Positions 28,054 to 38,706 of a DNA stretch of 64,000 nt are shown one piece after another (the first letter of the stretch is position 1; the number at the start of each line of letters is the position of its first letter). Made by a program: the position numbers and the translations under genes. The DNA is from Synechococcales cyanobacterium C42_A2020_086 (GTDB lineage: Bacteria > Cyanobacteriota > Cyanobacteriia > Elainellales > Elainellaceae). Below the pieces are notes generated by a model, which did not search any database, was not told where the DNA came from, and saw nothing but the letters and a program-made list of their open reading frames with translations. The stretch lies in NCBI GenBank assembly GCA_015272325.1, contig JACYLU010000036.1:310001-374000 (forward strand), written 5' to 3'.

Positions 28054-28607
28054 ATAGGTCAGAGGTTGATTCAGTACATTGCACATTGCCTTGAGCCGAT
28101 GTAGCTAAGAGCAGGGTAAAAGCATCGCGTCGCAAGCCATTTGGATACCCTGGTTCAATCAAGACACCGTGTATCAAGTTCAATGCCTGCAATTTAAAGC
28201 ACTAGAAAATAGCACTAGAGAGCGCCACCTAGCCAAGTTCATCAAAGTGGGAATAATCTTTACCATAGAAACCAATGGTGAAGAAATCGGGGAAAATCAC
28301 AGCCTTCCTGGCTGGACTTGCGAATTGTCAACTAGAGATCTGCGCATTTCTCAGCCGATTCAGCCTGACTATCCTGCCTGGCGTTCATTTTTCGATACTA
28401 AGTTCGATACCATTTTTTCTGGGTTCTTCCCGACTTTTTCACCTTTGATTTCTAGCGTGGTAAGGGCTGGACAGGTGGCGGTTGACACCGGACGTATCAC
28501 CGTACTGCCAGTGCGGCAGAGGGGAGAGCAATCTGGGTGCTCCACCTTGAGCTAGCGGGTAAGGGTCCGTTAGAAGTGCTGATTTCAGGTCAGCTCCAAG
28601 ACTAGAG

Positions 28608-28640
28608 TTGAGTACGGGTTGAGTACGGGTTGAGTACGGG
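28608..28640. repeat. Perfect threefold 11-bp tandem repeat
   Basis: ttgagtacggg three times without mismatch, in the long spacer before the histidine kinase. One unit corresponds to about one helical turn. Confidence 0.95.
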
Positions 28641-28946
28641 TTAAGTCATTCTTGAGCTTTTGAGGTAGTAGCTGGTGGGCAGCCGTCTGGATTGAGCGCC
28701 ATTCCTCCTGAAAATCTTCCAATTTGCACAGAAACAGGAAACTCAAGAAACTGCGGGTGACCTGAGACCGCATCGGTCGGTGTCGCTCTTGGAGCGGTAG
28801 CTGCCCGGTGAATCGGTGAAGCAGCCATGGGCTGCGCTGGTTCGGGGGAAAGCCGTTTCCCTATCACTCTGGGGCAAGGGCAGTCGTGCTGAACCAGGGT
28901 CATCATCTGAGTTCCTGAACATTGAGCCATCTAAGCCACGTGAACC

Positions 28947-30452
28947 ATGGGTATTCCTCTGCGCATTCTGTGGATTGAAGCCTCTGAAGCAAACCTAAAC
29001 CAGGGACTGCAAGTGCTACGTCACAGTGGCTATCAACCGGTGGTTGTGCGAGTTGATCACGTAAACTGCTTGCAGTGCCAACTGCAGCAACACGGCTGGG
29101 ATGTCGTCCTCTCCGCTTCTGAATTGCCGGGTTTAACGGCATTGGAAGCCTTGCAAATTCTGCAGGCAGTTAAGCCAGACTTGCCATTTATTGTGCTGTC
29201 GCAGCCCCTAGGAGAACGAGCTGCAGTGGCACTCCTGAAAGCAGGTGCGAGTGATTACCTGCCGCAAACCGAGGTGCAGCAATTGGGATTGGTTCTTGCG
29301 GCGGCGCTCCGGCAGGCTGAGGCAAAACGCAAAAGCCAACAGACCGAGATAGCATTGCGGCAGCAGGCGGCAATTGTTGAGGCGGCTGAGGATGCCCTGA
29401 TCAGTACCGATGTTAATGGCCGGGTCCTGACCTGGAATCGAGGAGCAGAGCGGCTCTATGGCTATACAGCGGCAGAAGCCATAGGACAATCCCTAGTGAG
29501 CTTGATTCAGCCTGAAGCCGAGCTGCGTTGGTCAATGCCTCTGCGGCGTTTTGTCATGCGGGTAACGAGCTGTCGGCAGGTGCTGCATCGCCGTAAGACC
29601 GGGGAACTGCTCGATGTGCTGCTGACCATCTCACTGATGCGAGACGCCGGTGAGGTAGTTGGATTTGCGGTGGTGGCACGGGATATCAGCCGGCAATCTA
29701 CCGAGCGGCTGAAGGATGAATTTGTGTCTATCATTAATCACGAATTGCGCACGCCCCTAACGTCGCTGCAAGGTTCCATTGAACTTTTGCTCACAGGTAA
29801 ACTAGGCGAACTCTCACATCAAGGGCAGCGCATGCTGGAGATTGCAGCCAAGAATCTCGACCGACTCGTGCATTTAACCAACAATATTCTGGATCTAGAA
29901 GGGCTATCGTCGGGCAGAATTCAAATCAGTAAACAGCCCTGCCCCTTAGAGCAATTAATGGCTCAGGCTGCAGCGGAACTCCAGCCCATTGCTGCTCAGA
30001 AGGGGATTCGGCTGATTATCGCTTCTCAAGAATTACTACTAACCGTTGATGGACAGCGAATTCAGCAAGTTCTCACCAATTTACTCATGAATGCTATTCA
30101 ATTCTCCCGCCCAGGCAGTAGAGTATGGTTAGAGGCAGAAGTGAGCCGTGCTGGTGTTCCAGGGTTGCCCGAGGGTCCCCATGTGCTGATTCGAGTGAAG
30201 GATGAGGGGCAGGGCATTCCAGCCGACAAGCTGGACGCCATCTTTGAGCAGTTCCAGCAGGTAGATGCCTCTGATTCTCGTCGGCAAGGTGGGGCAGGAC
30301 TGGGACTAGCGATTTGCCGCAACATTGTGCAGCAGCATCAGGGGCATCTCTGGGTCGAAAGTCGCCTTGGCTGCGGCAGTACCTTCTACATCGCCCTGCC
30401 AGCTCAGCACGTTGCGGTCCCAGCTTGTGTCGGGAACACTAGGAGCAACTGA
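28947..30452 (+). CDS. PAS histidine kinase with N-terminal pseudo-receiver
   Basis: 501 residues. Receiver-like domain about 5-120, PAS about 138-250 (AAEDALISTDVNGRVLTWNRGAERLYGYTAAEAIG), HisKA with SIINHELRTPLTSL (H265), HATPase about 375-490 (NLLMNAIQFS, DEGQGIPADKL, GAGLGLAI). In the receiver the acceptor Asp is Ala57 (VVLSASELPG), the acidic pocket is EASEA and the usual Lys is lost (DYLPQTE), so it cannot be phosphorylated in the normal way. The kinase part looks fully active. A stand-alone receiver gene follows after 12 bases and is its probable target. Confidence 0.92.
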   Translation: MGIPLRILWIEASEANLNQGLQVLRHSGYQPVVVRVDHVNCLQCQLQQHGWDVVLSASELPGLTALEALQILQAVKPDLPFIVLSQPLGERAAVALLKAGASDYLPQTEVQQLGLVLAAALRQAEAKRKSQQTEIALRQQAAIVEAAEDALISTDVNGRVLTWNRGAERLYGYTAAEAIGQSLVSLIQPEAELRWSMPLRRFVMRVTSCRQVLHRRKTGELLDVLLTISLMRDAGEVVGFAVVARDISRQSTERLKDEFVSIINHELRTPLTSLQGSIELLLTGKLGELSHQGQRMLEIAAKNLDRLVHLTNNILDLEGLSSGRIQISKQPCPLEQLMAQAAAELQPIAAQKGIRLIIASQELLLTVDGQRIQQVLTNLLMNAIQFSRPGSRVWLEAEVSRAGVPGLPEGPHVLIRVKDEGQGIPADKLDAIFEQFQQVDASDSRRQGGAGLGLAICRNIVQQHQGHLWVESRLGCGSTFYIALPAQHVAVPACVGNTRSN

Positions 30453-30464
30453 AACGCATGGGAG

Positions 30465-30854
30465 ATGTCATCTGTGGCAGGTAAACGGGTTTTGGTGATT
30501 GATGATGAAGATGACATTCGGGAAGTCGCTCAAGTAAGTCTTGAAATCATGGCTGGGCTAGATGTCATCGTTGCCTGTTCCAGTCGTGAAGGGCTAACCA
30601 AGGCTGAACGCGAGCAGCCTGATGCCATCCTGCTCGATGTGATGCTGCCGGATATGGACGGGCTGATGGTTTTTCAGCAGTTGCAGTCTAATCCTGCAAC
30701 CCGGCACATCCCCGTAGTATTACTGACTGCTAAGGTTCAAGTTGCTGATCAGCGGCGCTTTGCTGAACTCGGTGTTAAAGCCATGATTGCCAAACCTTTT
30801 AAACCGGCCCAGCTGGCCGATCAACTACTAGAAGTCTTGGGATGGCAGAACTAA
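30465..30854 (+). CDS. Single-domain response regulator
   Basis: 129 residues, one receiver: VLVIDDEDD acidic pocket, acceptor D58 in AILLDVMLPDMDG, Thr in VVLLTAKV, Lys in IAKPFKP. No output domain, so it works by protein contact or as a shuttle in a relay. Twelve bases after the kinase gene, surely the same transcript. Confidence 0.93.
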   Translation: MSSVAGKRVLVIDDEDDIREVAQVSLEIMAGLDVIVACSSREGLTKAEREQPDAILLDVMLPDMDGLMVFQQLQSNPATRHIPVVLLTAKVQVADQRRFAELGVKAMIAKPFKPAQLADQLLEVLGWQN

Positions 30855-31223
30855 AAGGCGTTTGGGTTGCCTTGATAGGGCCACCTGATCGGTTCAACAC
30901 GACCGCCCCTCCCTGGCTTGTACTGTAGCAGTGCCCGACTTTTTCACTTTCTCCGTCTAGAATTCAAACAAGGTGTGGTGCCCCAGTATACCCGTTCTTT
31001 CTTGATCCTTTGCCGGTCTGACACGTGACCAAGTACACCATCCAGGTTGATGGGGGTCTCCGTCCTTGATTCGATCATGATTCGGTCATGGTGATAGTTG
31101 GTAATGCGCCTGCGGCGAGTGAAGGCAGGTAATCAACCCTGAACGTCACGGACCCCGGCTAGATAAACTCAGCTAGGGGTAGGTCATCGGGATTATGGAC
31201 CGGAGCAGCATAGCGGACGCAGC
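30855..31223. other. Spacer before the HisKA-EAL gene
   Basis: 369 bases without a gene. A near-perfect 11-bp duplication (gattcgatcat / gattcggtcat) lies at 31068-31089. Near 31201-31226 an imperfect repeat (cggagcagcatag / cggacgcagcatga) overlaps the start of the next gene. Confidence 0.45.
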
Positions 31224-32348
31224 ATGATTAGCGATCAATCCTCTCACCCTTCAGATTCTTTATTCGCATCAGCCAAATCCCTTAGTTCTTGTCTGGCACT
31301 CTCAGCCGAACAAGCGGCCTTAGATATCAGCCACGAATTGCGGACGCCGCTGACGGTGATTCAAGGAGCACTGGAGCTACTCGAGAGTGGCAGACTTGGC
31401 CCTTTGTCCGATCAAGGGCAGCGGTTGATTCAAATTGCAACTAGCAATGTTGAGCGGCTGATGCGGCTCACGATTGCCATCGAACAAGAGTCGGAATCGA
31501 TTATTAGCCTACTGTCCACCGAGGAGCTAGCGCGGCTGCGGTTAGAGCGCGATCTCCGCCATGCCCTAGAGCGTCGCCAGCTGAAGCTGCAATATCAGCC
31601 AATCGTGTCATTGGCAACGGGAACGATCATTGGCTTTGAAGTACTCGTTCGCTGGCAACATCCGACGCTGGGAACCATCCCTCCCATCCAGTTCATCCCG
31701 CTAGCTGAGAAAACCGGGCTAATTCTCGACATTGGAACTTGGGTGCTGCGCGAAGCCTGCTATCAACTGCACCAATGGCGTCAGCACTACTTTTCAGAGT
31801 TTCAGATGCTAACTATTAGCGTTAATCTGTCGTGCCAACAGATTGCCTGCCCGAGTCTACCGCAGTCCATTCAGCAAATTCTCTGCGAGACGGAGCTGCC
31901 AGCCCACTGTCTGAAACTCGAAATCACCGAAAGTTCGATTAAAGAGTCTGCTGCTGCCGTAGAGCTAGTGTTGAGTCAACTGCAAGTGCTGGGTGTGCAG
32001 CTCTACATCGATGACTTTGGAACGGGCTACTCTTCCTTAAGCCGTTTGCTCGAGCTGCCGCTGGATGTACTAAAAATCGATCGATCGTTTGTGCAGCAGC
32101 TTTCTTCCAAGCGGGGCGAATTTTTGGTGCGAGCCATTGCCAACCTGGCTCACAATCTAGGCATCGATGTGATTGCGGAAGGGGTAGAAACAGAGGAGCA
32201 GGCGCTGAAGCTGCAGGCGCTGGGCTGCCAACGAGGACAGGGCTACTTCTTTGCCCGACCGCTCGACAGCCAGGCCATTCCCCCCCTGATTTGCAATTTA
32301 TCCACTTCTCTGCAGGTTGCTGGTCGAGTCGCCAATGTCAGGGTTTAA
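31224..32348 (+). CDS. HisKA-EAL protein (cyclic-di-GMP phosphodiesterase with kinase dimerisation domain)
   Basis: 374 residues. Residues about 30-95 form a HisKA module ([23 protein letters not shown]37) but no HATPase follows; instead an EAL domain fills about 105-350. EAL catalytic residues are all present: E139 (EVLVRW, EVL form), N201, E233, D263 and D264 (DDFGTGYSS), K284, E319 and E322 (EGVETEE). It should hydrolyse c-di-GMP. The HisKA part is visibly similar to that of the kinase at 28947 (LSDQGQRLIQIATSNVERL against LSHQGQRMLEIAAKNLDRL), so phosphorylation by that kinase or hetero-dimerisation is a reasonable inference. This architecture is rare to my knowledge. Confidence 0.9.
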   Translation: MISDQSSHPSDSLFASAKSLSSCLALSAEQAALDISHELRTPLTVIQGALELLESGRLGPLSDQGQRLIQIATSNVERLMRLTIAIEQESESIISLLSTEELARLRLERDLRHALERRQLKLQYQPIVSLATGTIIGFEVLVRWQHPTLGTIPPIQFIPLAEKTGLILDIGTWVLREACYQLHQWRQHYFSEFQMLTISVNLSCQQIACPSLPQSIQQILCETELPAHCLKLEITESSIKESAAAVELVLSQLQVLGVQLYIDDFGTGYSSLSRLLELPLDVLKIDRSFVQQLSSKRGEFLVRAIANLAHNLGIDVIAEGVETEEQALKLQALGCQRGQGYFFARPLDSQAIPPLICNLSTSLQVAGRVANVRV

Positions 32349-32456
32349 CGCTGCTAGCTCAACGCCTAGAGTATGGCCGATTGCTCTCCATCCTGCGTCA
32401 ACTGATGGAGTAACCTAAGGGGGTGGTTTGCAACCCTAGCACTCCAACCCTACACT

Positions 32457-32484
32457 CTATGAGGAGCGGCCTATGAGGAGCAGC
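32457..32484. repeat. 14-bp tandem duplication
   Basis: ctatgaggagcggc / ctatgaggagcagc, one mismatch. It lies about 80 bases upstream of the multi-GAF kinase start. Confidence 0.9.
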
Positions 32485-32562
32485 GGTATGCAGCCTCTTG
32501 TTCTCCTGTTCTGAGATCACGATTTCTCAAGCCCTTAGACGCCGGAGTTCCTCCCCATCGCA

Positions 32563-35500
32563 ATGCCTTCTGATCCACATATGATGTCTGAAACGCTCCT
32601 GATTGTTGAGGCGTCTCCCCATCACCAGCAGCTGACCCAACCACTGCAGGAGCATGGCTATCACACACAGGGTGTGGCGAGCGGCAGAGCGGCTTTGCTG
32701 CTGCTTCAGTCTCAGAGGGATTGGCTGCCCCATTTAATCTTGCTGGATCTAAAGCTGCCCGATATGGATGGGTATGAAGTTTGCCGGTGCTTGAAGGCTG
32801 ATGCTCGTACCTGTGCCATTCCTGTGATTTTCCTGAGTGCGAGGGAGGATGCCTTTGATCCAACCCGTGCTTTTCAAGTGGGAGGAGCAGACTACCTCAT
32901 CCGACCGTTTCCAATAGTGGAGATGATTGCTCGCATCGAGAACCAGCTGCGGATGCAGCGATTGCAGCGACAGCTAAGCCAGCAGAATCAGCAACTCCGC
33001 CAAGAAATACAGGCTCGGGAAACCGCGGAGCAGGTGTTGGCGCAACAGATGCAGCGAGGGTTGCTGTTGCACCAAGTCATTGCAACGGTGCGCTCCCGGA
33101 TCGACAGTCAATCGATGTTTGAGGCTATCGTGCAGCATATTGGGCAAGCATTGCCGATGAGCCGCTGTGCGATTCACCTTTATGAAGCACTGCCGATTCC
33201 CGAGTTTCCCCTGATCGCCGAGTATGTGCCGCCAGAGGCTCTGCTGCTAGACCATCGCTTTCTCCAAGACTACGACCTGCCGGTCAACGATCCGCTGGTG
33301 CAAGAGGCGCTGAGTCGAGACCGAGCGGTGATCGCTACCCCCGAAGCGACGGCACGACTGCTCTCCACAGCTTGCCCTGCGACCGGGTTGCTGATTGTAC
33401 GCACCTCCTACCAAAATCAGCCGAATGGATTGGTCATTCTTCAGTCGGCAGCTCACCCTTCGTGGACAGTGGATGACATCGAGCTGCTCGAAGCGATTGC
33501 CGCACAGGTGGGAATTGCCGTTGCCCAGGCCAAGTCCCATGAGCAACAGCAAAAACAGCGCGAAGCCCTGGACTATAGCAGCTCTATTTTGCGGCAGGAT
33601 ATCACGGCTCGCAAACAAACCGAGGCAGAACTGCGAAAACAGTCGCTAGCGCTTGAGGAGTTTAGTCGCAACCTCAAGCATCTGCATCGCCTCTGCCTGA
33701 CTGACTTTAAAACCATTGGACATCTCTGTGCCGATTACCTGAAGACGGGCTGTCAGTTTCTGGGATTTTCTGATGGAGTTGTGGGCTGCCTGCACAACCA
33801 GCGCTATAAAGTGCTCGCCGTTCACTCTCAGTTTGCTTCGCTGGTGCCTAACCTCGAACTGGACTTGGAAGACACCTATTGCCATGCCGTGATTCAGCAG
33901 GGGCAGACGGTTTGCTATGACAATGTGGGCGCCATAGAGGCGTTAGCGTGCCATCCGCTCTACCAACACTTGCGCATCCATTCCTATATCGGCACCCCCA
34001 TTTTTGTCGATGGCAAGCTCTACGGCACCCTCTGCTTCTTTTCCACAGCTATCCGTCCGCAGGGCTATCGGCACCACGAGCAGGAAATCATCGAACTCAT
34101 GGCGCAGAGTATTGGCAAGTTTATCCATACTCATCAGGTGAAAGCCAAGCGACACCAAGCCGAGGAACAAGTCCAGCTATTGCTGGATATTACCCAGGAC
34201 ATTACTGCTGCCCCCGACTTCAACCAGGCGCTCTATGTCGCTCTAGAGAAATTGTGCCAAGCCACCAACTGGATCTACGGCGAGGTGTGGCTACCCTCAG
34301 CTGACGGTCGCGTTTTGGAATCCAGCTCAGTTTACTATTGCAACCCCCAGGAACAGCACCCGGCGGCTGTGGCGGCTGTGCAGCAGCTACGCCGAAGCCT
34401 GCAAGGTGTAACCTTTCGCCCTGGAGAAGGCATCGCCGGACGAGTCTGGAGCCGCCAACAACCTGAATGGACACTCGATACCGATAGCGGGACCGTGCTG
34501 CCCTCAAACCAGGGGTTTTCCTATCGGTTGCAGCTAGTGAATCACTGCGGTATTCGCGCTCGTTTGGGGGTTCCCATCACCGTTGCCTACGACCGCCGTA
34601 TCCCAGCCCATTGGGGAGAGGAGTCAGCTGCATCGTCTGGCTCCACCCAAGCTGTGGTGCTGGCTGTGCTTGTCTTTTTCACCGTTGAACCCCGCCCGCA
34701 AGACAAACGATTGATTCAGCTCGTTTCGGCCGTGGCAACCCAGTTGGGGACGGTGCTAGCCCAGAAACAGGCGGAAGCAGAATTGCAGGCGCTCTTCTCT
34801 GCCATGACGGATGTGGTGCTGGTGCGCGATGCGGCCGGCCGCTGCCTAAAGATCGCCTCGACGGGTCCTAACCTTTACAGACCTGTCCCTGAAATGTTGG
34901 GCAAAACACTGCATGAAACCCTGCCTCTGGAGGTCGCCGATCTGTTGCTCTCAGGTATTCAAGAGAGCTTGAGAACTCGCAAAACGGTCAATCTAGAATA
35001 TCAGCTCTGCATCCGCGAGCGTCAGGTGTGGCTTGCAGCGAGTATATCGCCTCTGTCGGACAATACAGTGCTGATTGTTGGGCGCGATATCAGCGATCGC
35101 AAACAGGTTGAAGAAGCCCTAGCCCGGCGCGAGCGCTATTTAGCCGCCCTCGTGGAAGTGCAGCGCGAACTGTTGGCAGCGCGAGAAGCCGAGCCTAATT
35201 ACCCAGAAATTTTGCGGCTGCTAGGACGGGTTGCTCAGGCCGCTCAGGTGCATCTTTTGACCTACCAACTCACGGCAGAGGGACAGTATCGCTGGAAGTC
35301 GTATTCCGATGGGTCTTATGGATCTAAGAAATTCAGAGAGGTGGATGCCCCACCATTGCCAGAGTCAGAGCAGCATTTGCTGCCAGTCCATCCGGCGGTG
35401 TTTCCTCGCTGGGTACAGCAGCTAGCCTCAGGAGAGCCGATCAGCGGCACTTGGAGCGATTTCCCCGAGGAAGAGCGATCGGAATTAGCCGCGCAGGGCA

Positions 35501-37377
35501 TTACTTCGGTGCTGGCGCTGCCGCTGATTGTAAATGGTCAGTTCTGGGGATTGATTCGGTTCGACAATCGAGCCGCGGGGCAGGGATGGGATGCTCTAGA
35601 CATCCGCCTGTTGAGTACTGCTGCTTCCGCTATTTCGCTGCACTGCGAACGCCAATTGGCGGAAGATGCCCTACGCCAGAGTGCTGCTCGAGAGCAGTCC
35701 ACGTTGCGGGTCATTGAGCACATGCGGCAAACACTGGACATCGAGCAGATCTTCCGGACAACAACCGACGAGTTGCGCCAACTGCTGAAGTGCGACCGCG
35801 TTCTAATCTATCGGTTCCAGCCTGACTGGAGCGGCACCTGCGTCGCTGAATCGGTAGGGGAGCCATGGACGCCTGTCTTGGCATCAACCGAGATGGAGAT
35901 TGCCCATGCCTGCGAAGGCAACCACTGCCGAGTCAAAACCTGGGACCAAGATCACATTTCCGATACGTATCTTCAAGAAACCCAGGGTGGGGTCTATCGC
36001 CAAGGAACCCCCTATCTCAGTGTTGCCGATATCTCCCAGGCTGGATTCTCTGCGTGCTACCGGCAGCTTCTAGAACGATTGCAAGCGAAAGCCTATCTCA
36101 CCTTACCGATCTCTCAGGGCAATCGCCTCTGGGGCTTGTTGTCTGCCTATCAGAATGCCCATCCGCGAGAGTGGCAGCCCGCTGATATTGCTCTGGCAAC
36201 TCACATCAGTACCCAGCTTGGGGTAGCTTTGCAGCAGGCAGACTTGCTCCAGCAAACTCAGCAACAGTCTGAGGCGCTAGCTAAGGCACGAGACGCCGCT
36301 GAGGCAGCCAACCGGGCAAAAAGCCAATTTCTGGCCAACATGAGCCACGAATTGCGGACGCCACTCAATTCCATTCTGGGATTTACTCAACTGCTGCATC
36401 AGGATACGGCGCTGGGGTTGGAATACCAAAAGTATCTGGACATCATTAACCGCAGTGGGCAACATCTGCTGGAGCTGATCAACGAGGTGTTGGAAGCCTC
36501 AAAGTTAGAAGCCGGGCAAGTGAGTGTCAACGTGAGTGAGTTTGACCTGTCTCTTCTGCTCAACGATCTCGAAGCTATGGTGCGGCAACAGGCAAAACAA
36601 AAACGCCTCACGCTGACGGTTGCTTGCGATGCCGATGTACCGCAGCGGCTCATCACCGATCAAAGCAAACTGCGGCAAGTTCTCTTGAATTTGCTTGATA
36701 ATGCGATTAAGTTCACTCAGACCGGAGGTGTGATGCTGCGGGTCAAACGAGTCCCTGTTGACTCCCCTCTTGATCCTCGTGATTCAGTGGGCAAATCCGT
36801 GTTGGATCAGATCAAGCTGCCAGAGGTGACCTGCCCAGCTACTCCCGGCGATGGGCAACCGTCAATCCGGCAAGTGCTGCGTTTTGAGGTTGAAGATACT
36901 GGATTTGGGATTGCGCCAGATGAGATGGACTCGCTATTCCAAGCGTTTGTGCAAACGGAAGCAGGACGGCAATCCAATGGTGGCACTGGGTTGGGTCTGG
37001 TAATTAGCCGCAAGTTCATTAACTTACTAGGAGGAGAAATTCAGGTCCAGAGTCAACCTGGGCAGGGGACGGTATTTTGGTTCGATTTGCCGGTTCAAAT
37101 TCCCACTACCCCCCCTCCTGTACTGGTCACTGCTGCAACCAAGGGTGGCATCATGCCCACACCAACATCTCCCCTGCTCACACCAGCAGATCTAGCGGTT
37201 ATGCCGGCTGAATGGGTGTCGCAGCTGCATCAGGCGGCGTTGGGTTGTAGCGACCGGCAGGTGCTAGAGCTTGTTGCCCAAATTCCGGAAGCCCACAGCA
37301 GTCTGGCTCATCGGCTTGCCGAATTGGTGGACAATTTCTGCTTTGCAGAAATCGTGGAATTGACGACTGTATCTTAG
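32563..37377 (+). CDS. Multi-GAF hybrid histidine kinase with cyanobacteriochrome-like GAF
   Basis: 1604 residues. Receiver about 10-130 (D62; acidic pocket weakened to VEASPH); coiled coil about 132-160; GAF about 165-335; GAF about 375-530; GAF about 545-735; PAS about 740-860; GAF about 865-1040; GAF about 1050-1230; HisKA with [12 protein letters not shown] (H1262); HATPase about 1365-1510 with an insertion before DTGFGIAP; and a C-terminal ~80-residue helical tail found on many cyanobacterial kinases. The fifth GAF reads [14 protein letters not shown], then [23 protein letters not shown], then [13 protein letters not shown], close to the red/green cyanobacteriochrome lineage, with C1165 at the bilin site followed by Tyr. 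ATG 32581 or 32584 are alternative starts. Confidence 0.9.
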   Translation: MPSDPHMMSETLLIVEASPHHQQLTQPLQEHGYHTQGVASGRAALLLLQSQRDWLPHLILLDLKLPDMDGYEVCRCLKADARTCAIPVIFLSAREDAFDPTRAFQVGGADYLIRPFPIVEMIARIENQLRMQRLQRQLSQQNQQLRQEIQARETAEQVLAQQMQRGLLLHQVIATVRSRIDSQSMFEAIVQHIGQALPMSRCAIHLYEALPIPEFPLIAEYVPPEALLLDHRFLQDYDLPVNDPLVQEALSRDRAVIATPEATARLLSTACPATGLLIVRTSYQNQPNGLVILQSAAHPSWTVDDIELLEAIAAQVGIAVAQAKSHEQQQKQREALDYSSSILRQDITARKQTEAELRKQSLALEEFSRNLKHLHRLCLTDFKTIGHLCADYLKTGCQFLGFSDGVVGCLHNQRYKVLAVHSQFASLVPNLELDLEDTYCHAVIQQGQTVCYDNVGAIEALACHPLYQHLRIHSYIGTPIFVDGKLYGTLCFFSTAIRPQGYRHHEQEIIELMAQSIGKFIHTHQVKAKRHQAEEQVQLLLDITQDITAAPDFNQALYVALEKLCQATNWIYGEVWLPSADGRVLESSSVYYCNPQEQHPAAVAAVQQLRRSLQGVTFRPGEGIAGRVWSRQQPEWTLDTDSGTVLPSNQGFSYRLQLVNHCGIRARLGVPITVAYDRRIPAHWGEESAASSGSTQAVVLAVLVFFTVEPRPQDKRLIQLVSAVATQLGTVLAQKQAEAELQALFSAMTDVVLVRDAAGRCLKIASTGPNLYRPVPEMLGKTLHETLPLEVADLLLSGIQESLRTRKTVNLEYQLCIRERQVWLAASISPLSDNTVLIVGRDISDRKQVEEALARRERYLAALVEVQRELLAAREAEPNYPEILRLLGRVAQAAQVHLLTYQLTAEGQYRWKSYSDGSYGSKKFREVDAPPLPESEQHLLPVHPAVFPRWVQQLASGEPISGTWSDFPEEERSELAAQGITSVLALPLIVNGQFWGLIRFDNRAAGQGWDALDIRLLSTAASAISLHCERQLAEDALRQSAAREQSTLRVIEHMRQTLDIEQIFRTTTDELRQLLKCDRVLIYRFQPDWSGTCVAESVGEPWTPVLASTEMEIAHACEGNHCRVKTWDQDHISDTYLQETQGGVYRQGTPYLSVADISQAGFSACYRQLLERLQAKAYLTLPISQGNRLWGLLSAYQNAHPREWQPADIALATHISTQLGVALQQADLLQQTQQQSEALAKARDAAEAANRAKSQFLANMSHELRTPLNSILGFTQLLHQDTALGLEYQKYLDIINRSGQHLLELINEVLEASKLEAGQVSVNVSEFDLSLLLNDLEAMVRQQAKQKRLTLTVACDADVPQRLITDQSKLRQVLLNLLDNAIKFTQTGGVMLRVKRVPVDSPLDPRDSVGKSVLDQIKLPEVTCPATPGDGQPSIRQVLRFEVEDTGFGIAPDEMDSLFQAFVQTEAGRQSNGGTGLGLVISRKFINLLGGEIQVQSQPGQGTVFWFDLPVQIPTTPPPVLVTAATKGGIMPTPTSPLLTPADLAVMPAEWVSQLHQAALGCSDRQVLELVAQIPEAHSSLAHRLAELVDNFCFAEIVELTTVS

Positions 37378-37460
37378 CTATATCTCTCTAAAATCCGCCT
37401 TTATCTGTTTTTAGGATTCAGTGTTTAGGATCCGTCTTAGAGCAGCCTTGAATTAATCTG

Positions 37461-37489
37461 GAATCAGTCCTGAATCAGTCCTGAATCAG
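37461..37489. repeat. 11-bp tandem repeat, 2.6 copies
   Basis: gaatcagtcct / gaatcagtcct / gaatcag, ending 13 bases before the next gene's ATG. Confidence 0.9.
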
Positions 37490-37502
37490 CGATGAACCCA
37501 TC

Positions 37503-38690
37503 ATGAATACCATGCCCTCGAATCAACTCCATTCTGAATCGCCCGCAACGAAAGGAAACATCCTGATCGTTGACGACACCCCCAACAATTTACGGCTGCT
37601 GTCTTCGATGCTGACTCGGCAAGGATACGAGGTGCGGAGTGCTATTAGTGGCTCCGTTGCCTTGATGGCAGTGCAAACCGTTCAGCTCGATCTGATCCTG
37701 TTAGATATCAACATGCCGACTATGAACGGCTATGAGGTCTGCGAACGACTTAAGGCCGAAGAGCAAACCCGCGATATTCCGGTGATCTTTCTGAGTGCGC
37801 TTGGGGAACCCATAGATAAGGTACAAGCCTTTCGAGTCGGCGGAGTGGACTACATCACCAAACCCTTTCAGGTGGAGGAAGTGCTGGCTCGGGTCGAGAA
37901 TCATCTCACGTTGCGCCGCGTGCAGCTAGAGTTGCAGCAAGCAAAAACCAACGCCCTGAATGCTCTGGCTCAGGAGCAGGAATTAAATCGGCTGAAATCA
38001 GAATTTGTCTCGATGATTTCCCACGATTTTCGGACGCCGCTGACCAGCATTCAAGCCTTTGCCGAATTGCTCCGGTTCAACAGTGATGATTTGTCTCCAG
38101 AACTGCGAGACCGCTATTTCGAAAAAATAGACGCTGCTGTTGAGCATCTGCTCTACTTGCTGAATGAGGTGCTGTTGATTGGCAGCATTGAAGCCGGAAA
38201 AACGCAATGTCAGCCGGAATTGATGGATCTGGAGAAGTTTTGTCGCGATCTGTGTGAAACGGTGCAGCTTTCAGAAAATCATCATCAGATTCAGTTTCGC
38301 TGTACGGGTGATTGTTCGCAGGCGGAGATGGATCAGATGTTGCTGCGACGCATCCTGATGAATTTATTGTCGAATGCAATTAAATATTCCCCAGAACAGT
38401 CTTTAGTGCAGCTCGACCTGAGCTGTGGAGAGGGTCAGGCTGTGTTGCAAGTTCAAGATCAGGGCATTGGCATTCCCCTCGATAATCAGCCCCATTTATT
38501 TAAAACATTCTACCGCTGCAGTAACGTTGGGCAGATCAAAGGAACTGGGCTAGGGCTAGCCGTTGTCAAGCGCTGCGTTGATGCCCATCAAGGGCAGATT
38601 CAGTTGGTGAGTGAAGAAGGCGTGGGTACAACTGTTACGGTCACTTTGCCGCTGTTCCGTTCGCCAGTCGGTTCTGAGCTGCCATCGTGA
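37503..38690 (+). CDS. REC-histidine kinase
   Basis: 395 residues. Receiver about 17-135 (NILIVDDTPNNL, D68 in LILLDINMPTMNG, ITKPF), coiled-coil linker about 140-165, HisKA with SMISHDFRTPLTSI, HATPase about 265-390 (NLLSNAIKYS, DQGIGIPLD, GTGLGLAVV). A soluble receiver-first kinase of the type common in cyanobacteria; it would be driven by phosphorylation of its receiver rather than by a bound ligand. It lies 125 bases after the multi-GAF kinase and closes the signalling island. Confidence 0.93.
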   Translation: MNTMPSNQLHSESPATKGNILIVDDTPNNLRLLSSMLTRQGYEVRSAISGSVALMAVQTVQLDLILLDINMPTMNGYEVCERLKAEEQTRDIPVIFLSALGEPIDKVQAFRVGGVDYITKPFQVEEVLARVENHLTLRRVQLELQQAKTNALNALAQEQELNRLKSEFVSMISHDFRTPLTSIQAFAELLRFNSDDLSPELRDRYFEKIDAAVEHLLYLLNEVLLIGSIEAGKTQCQPELMDLEKFCRDLCETVQLSENHHQIQFRCTGDCSQAEMDQMLLRRILMNLLSNAIKYSPEQSLVQLDLSCGEGQAVLQVQDQGIGIPLDNQPHLFKTFYRCSNVGQIKGTGLGLAVVKRCVDAHQGQIQLVSEEGVGTTVTVTLPLFRSPVGSELPS

Positions 38691-38706
38691 TCGCCTCAGC
38701 AAGGGG

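Noticed and set aside
28169-28555. 128-codon plus-strand frame in the hetR spacer
   Set aside because: No Shine-Dalgarno, no family likeness, starts inside AT-rich spacer.
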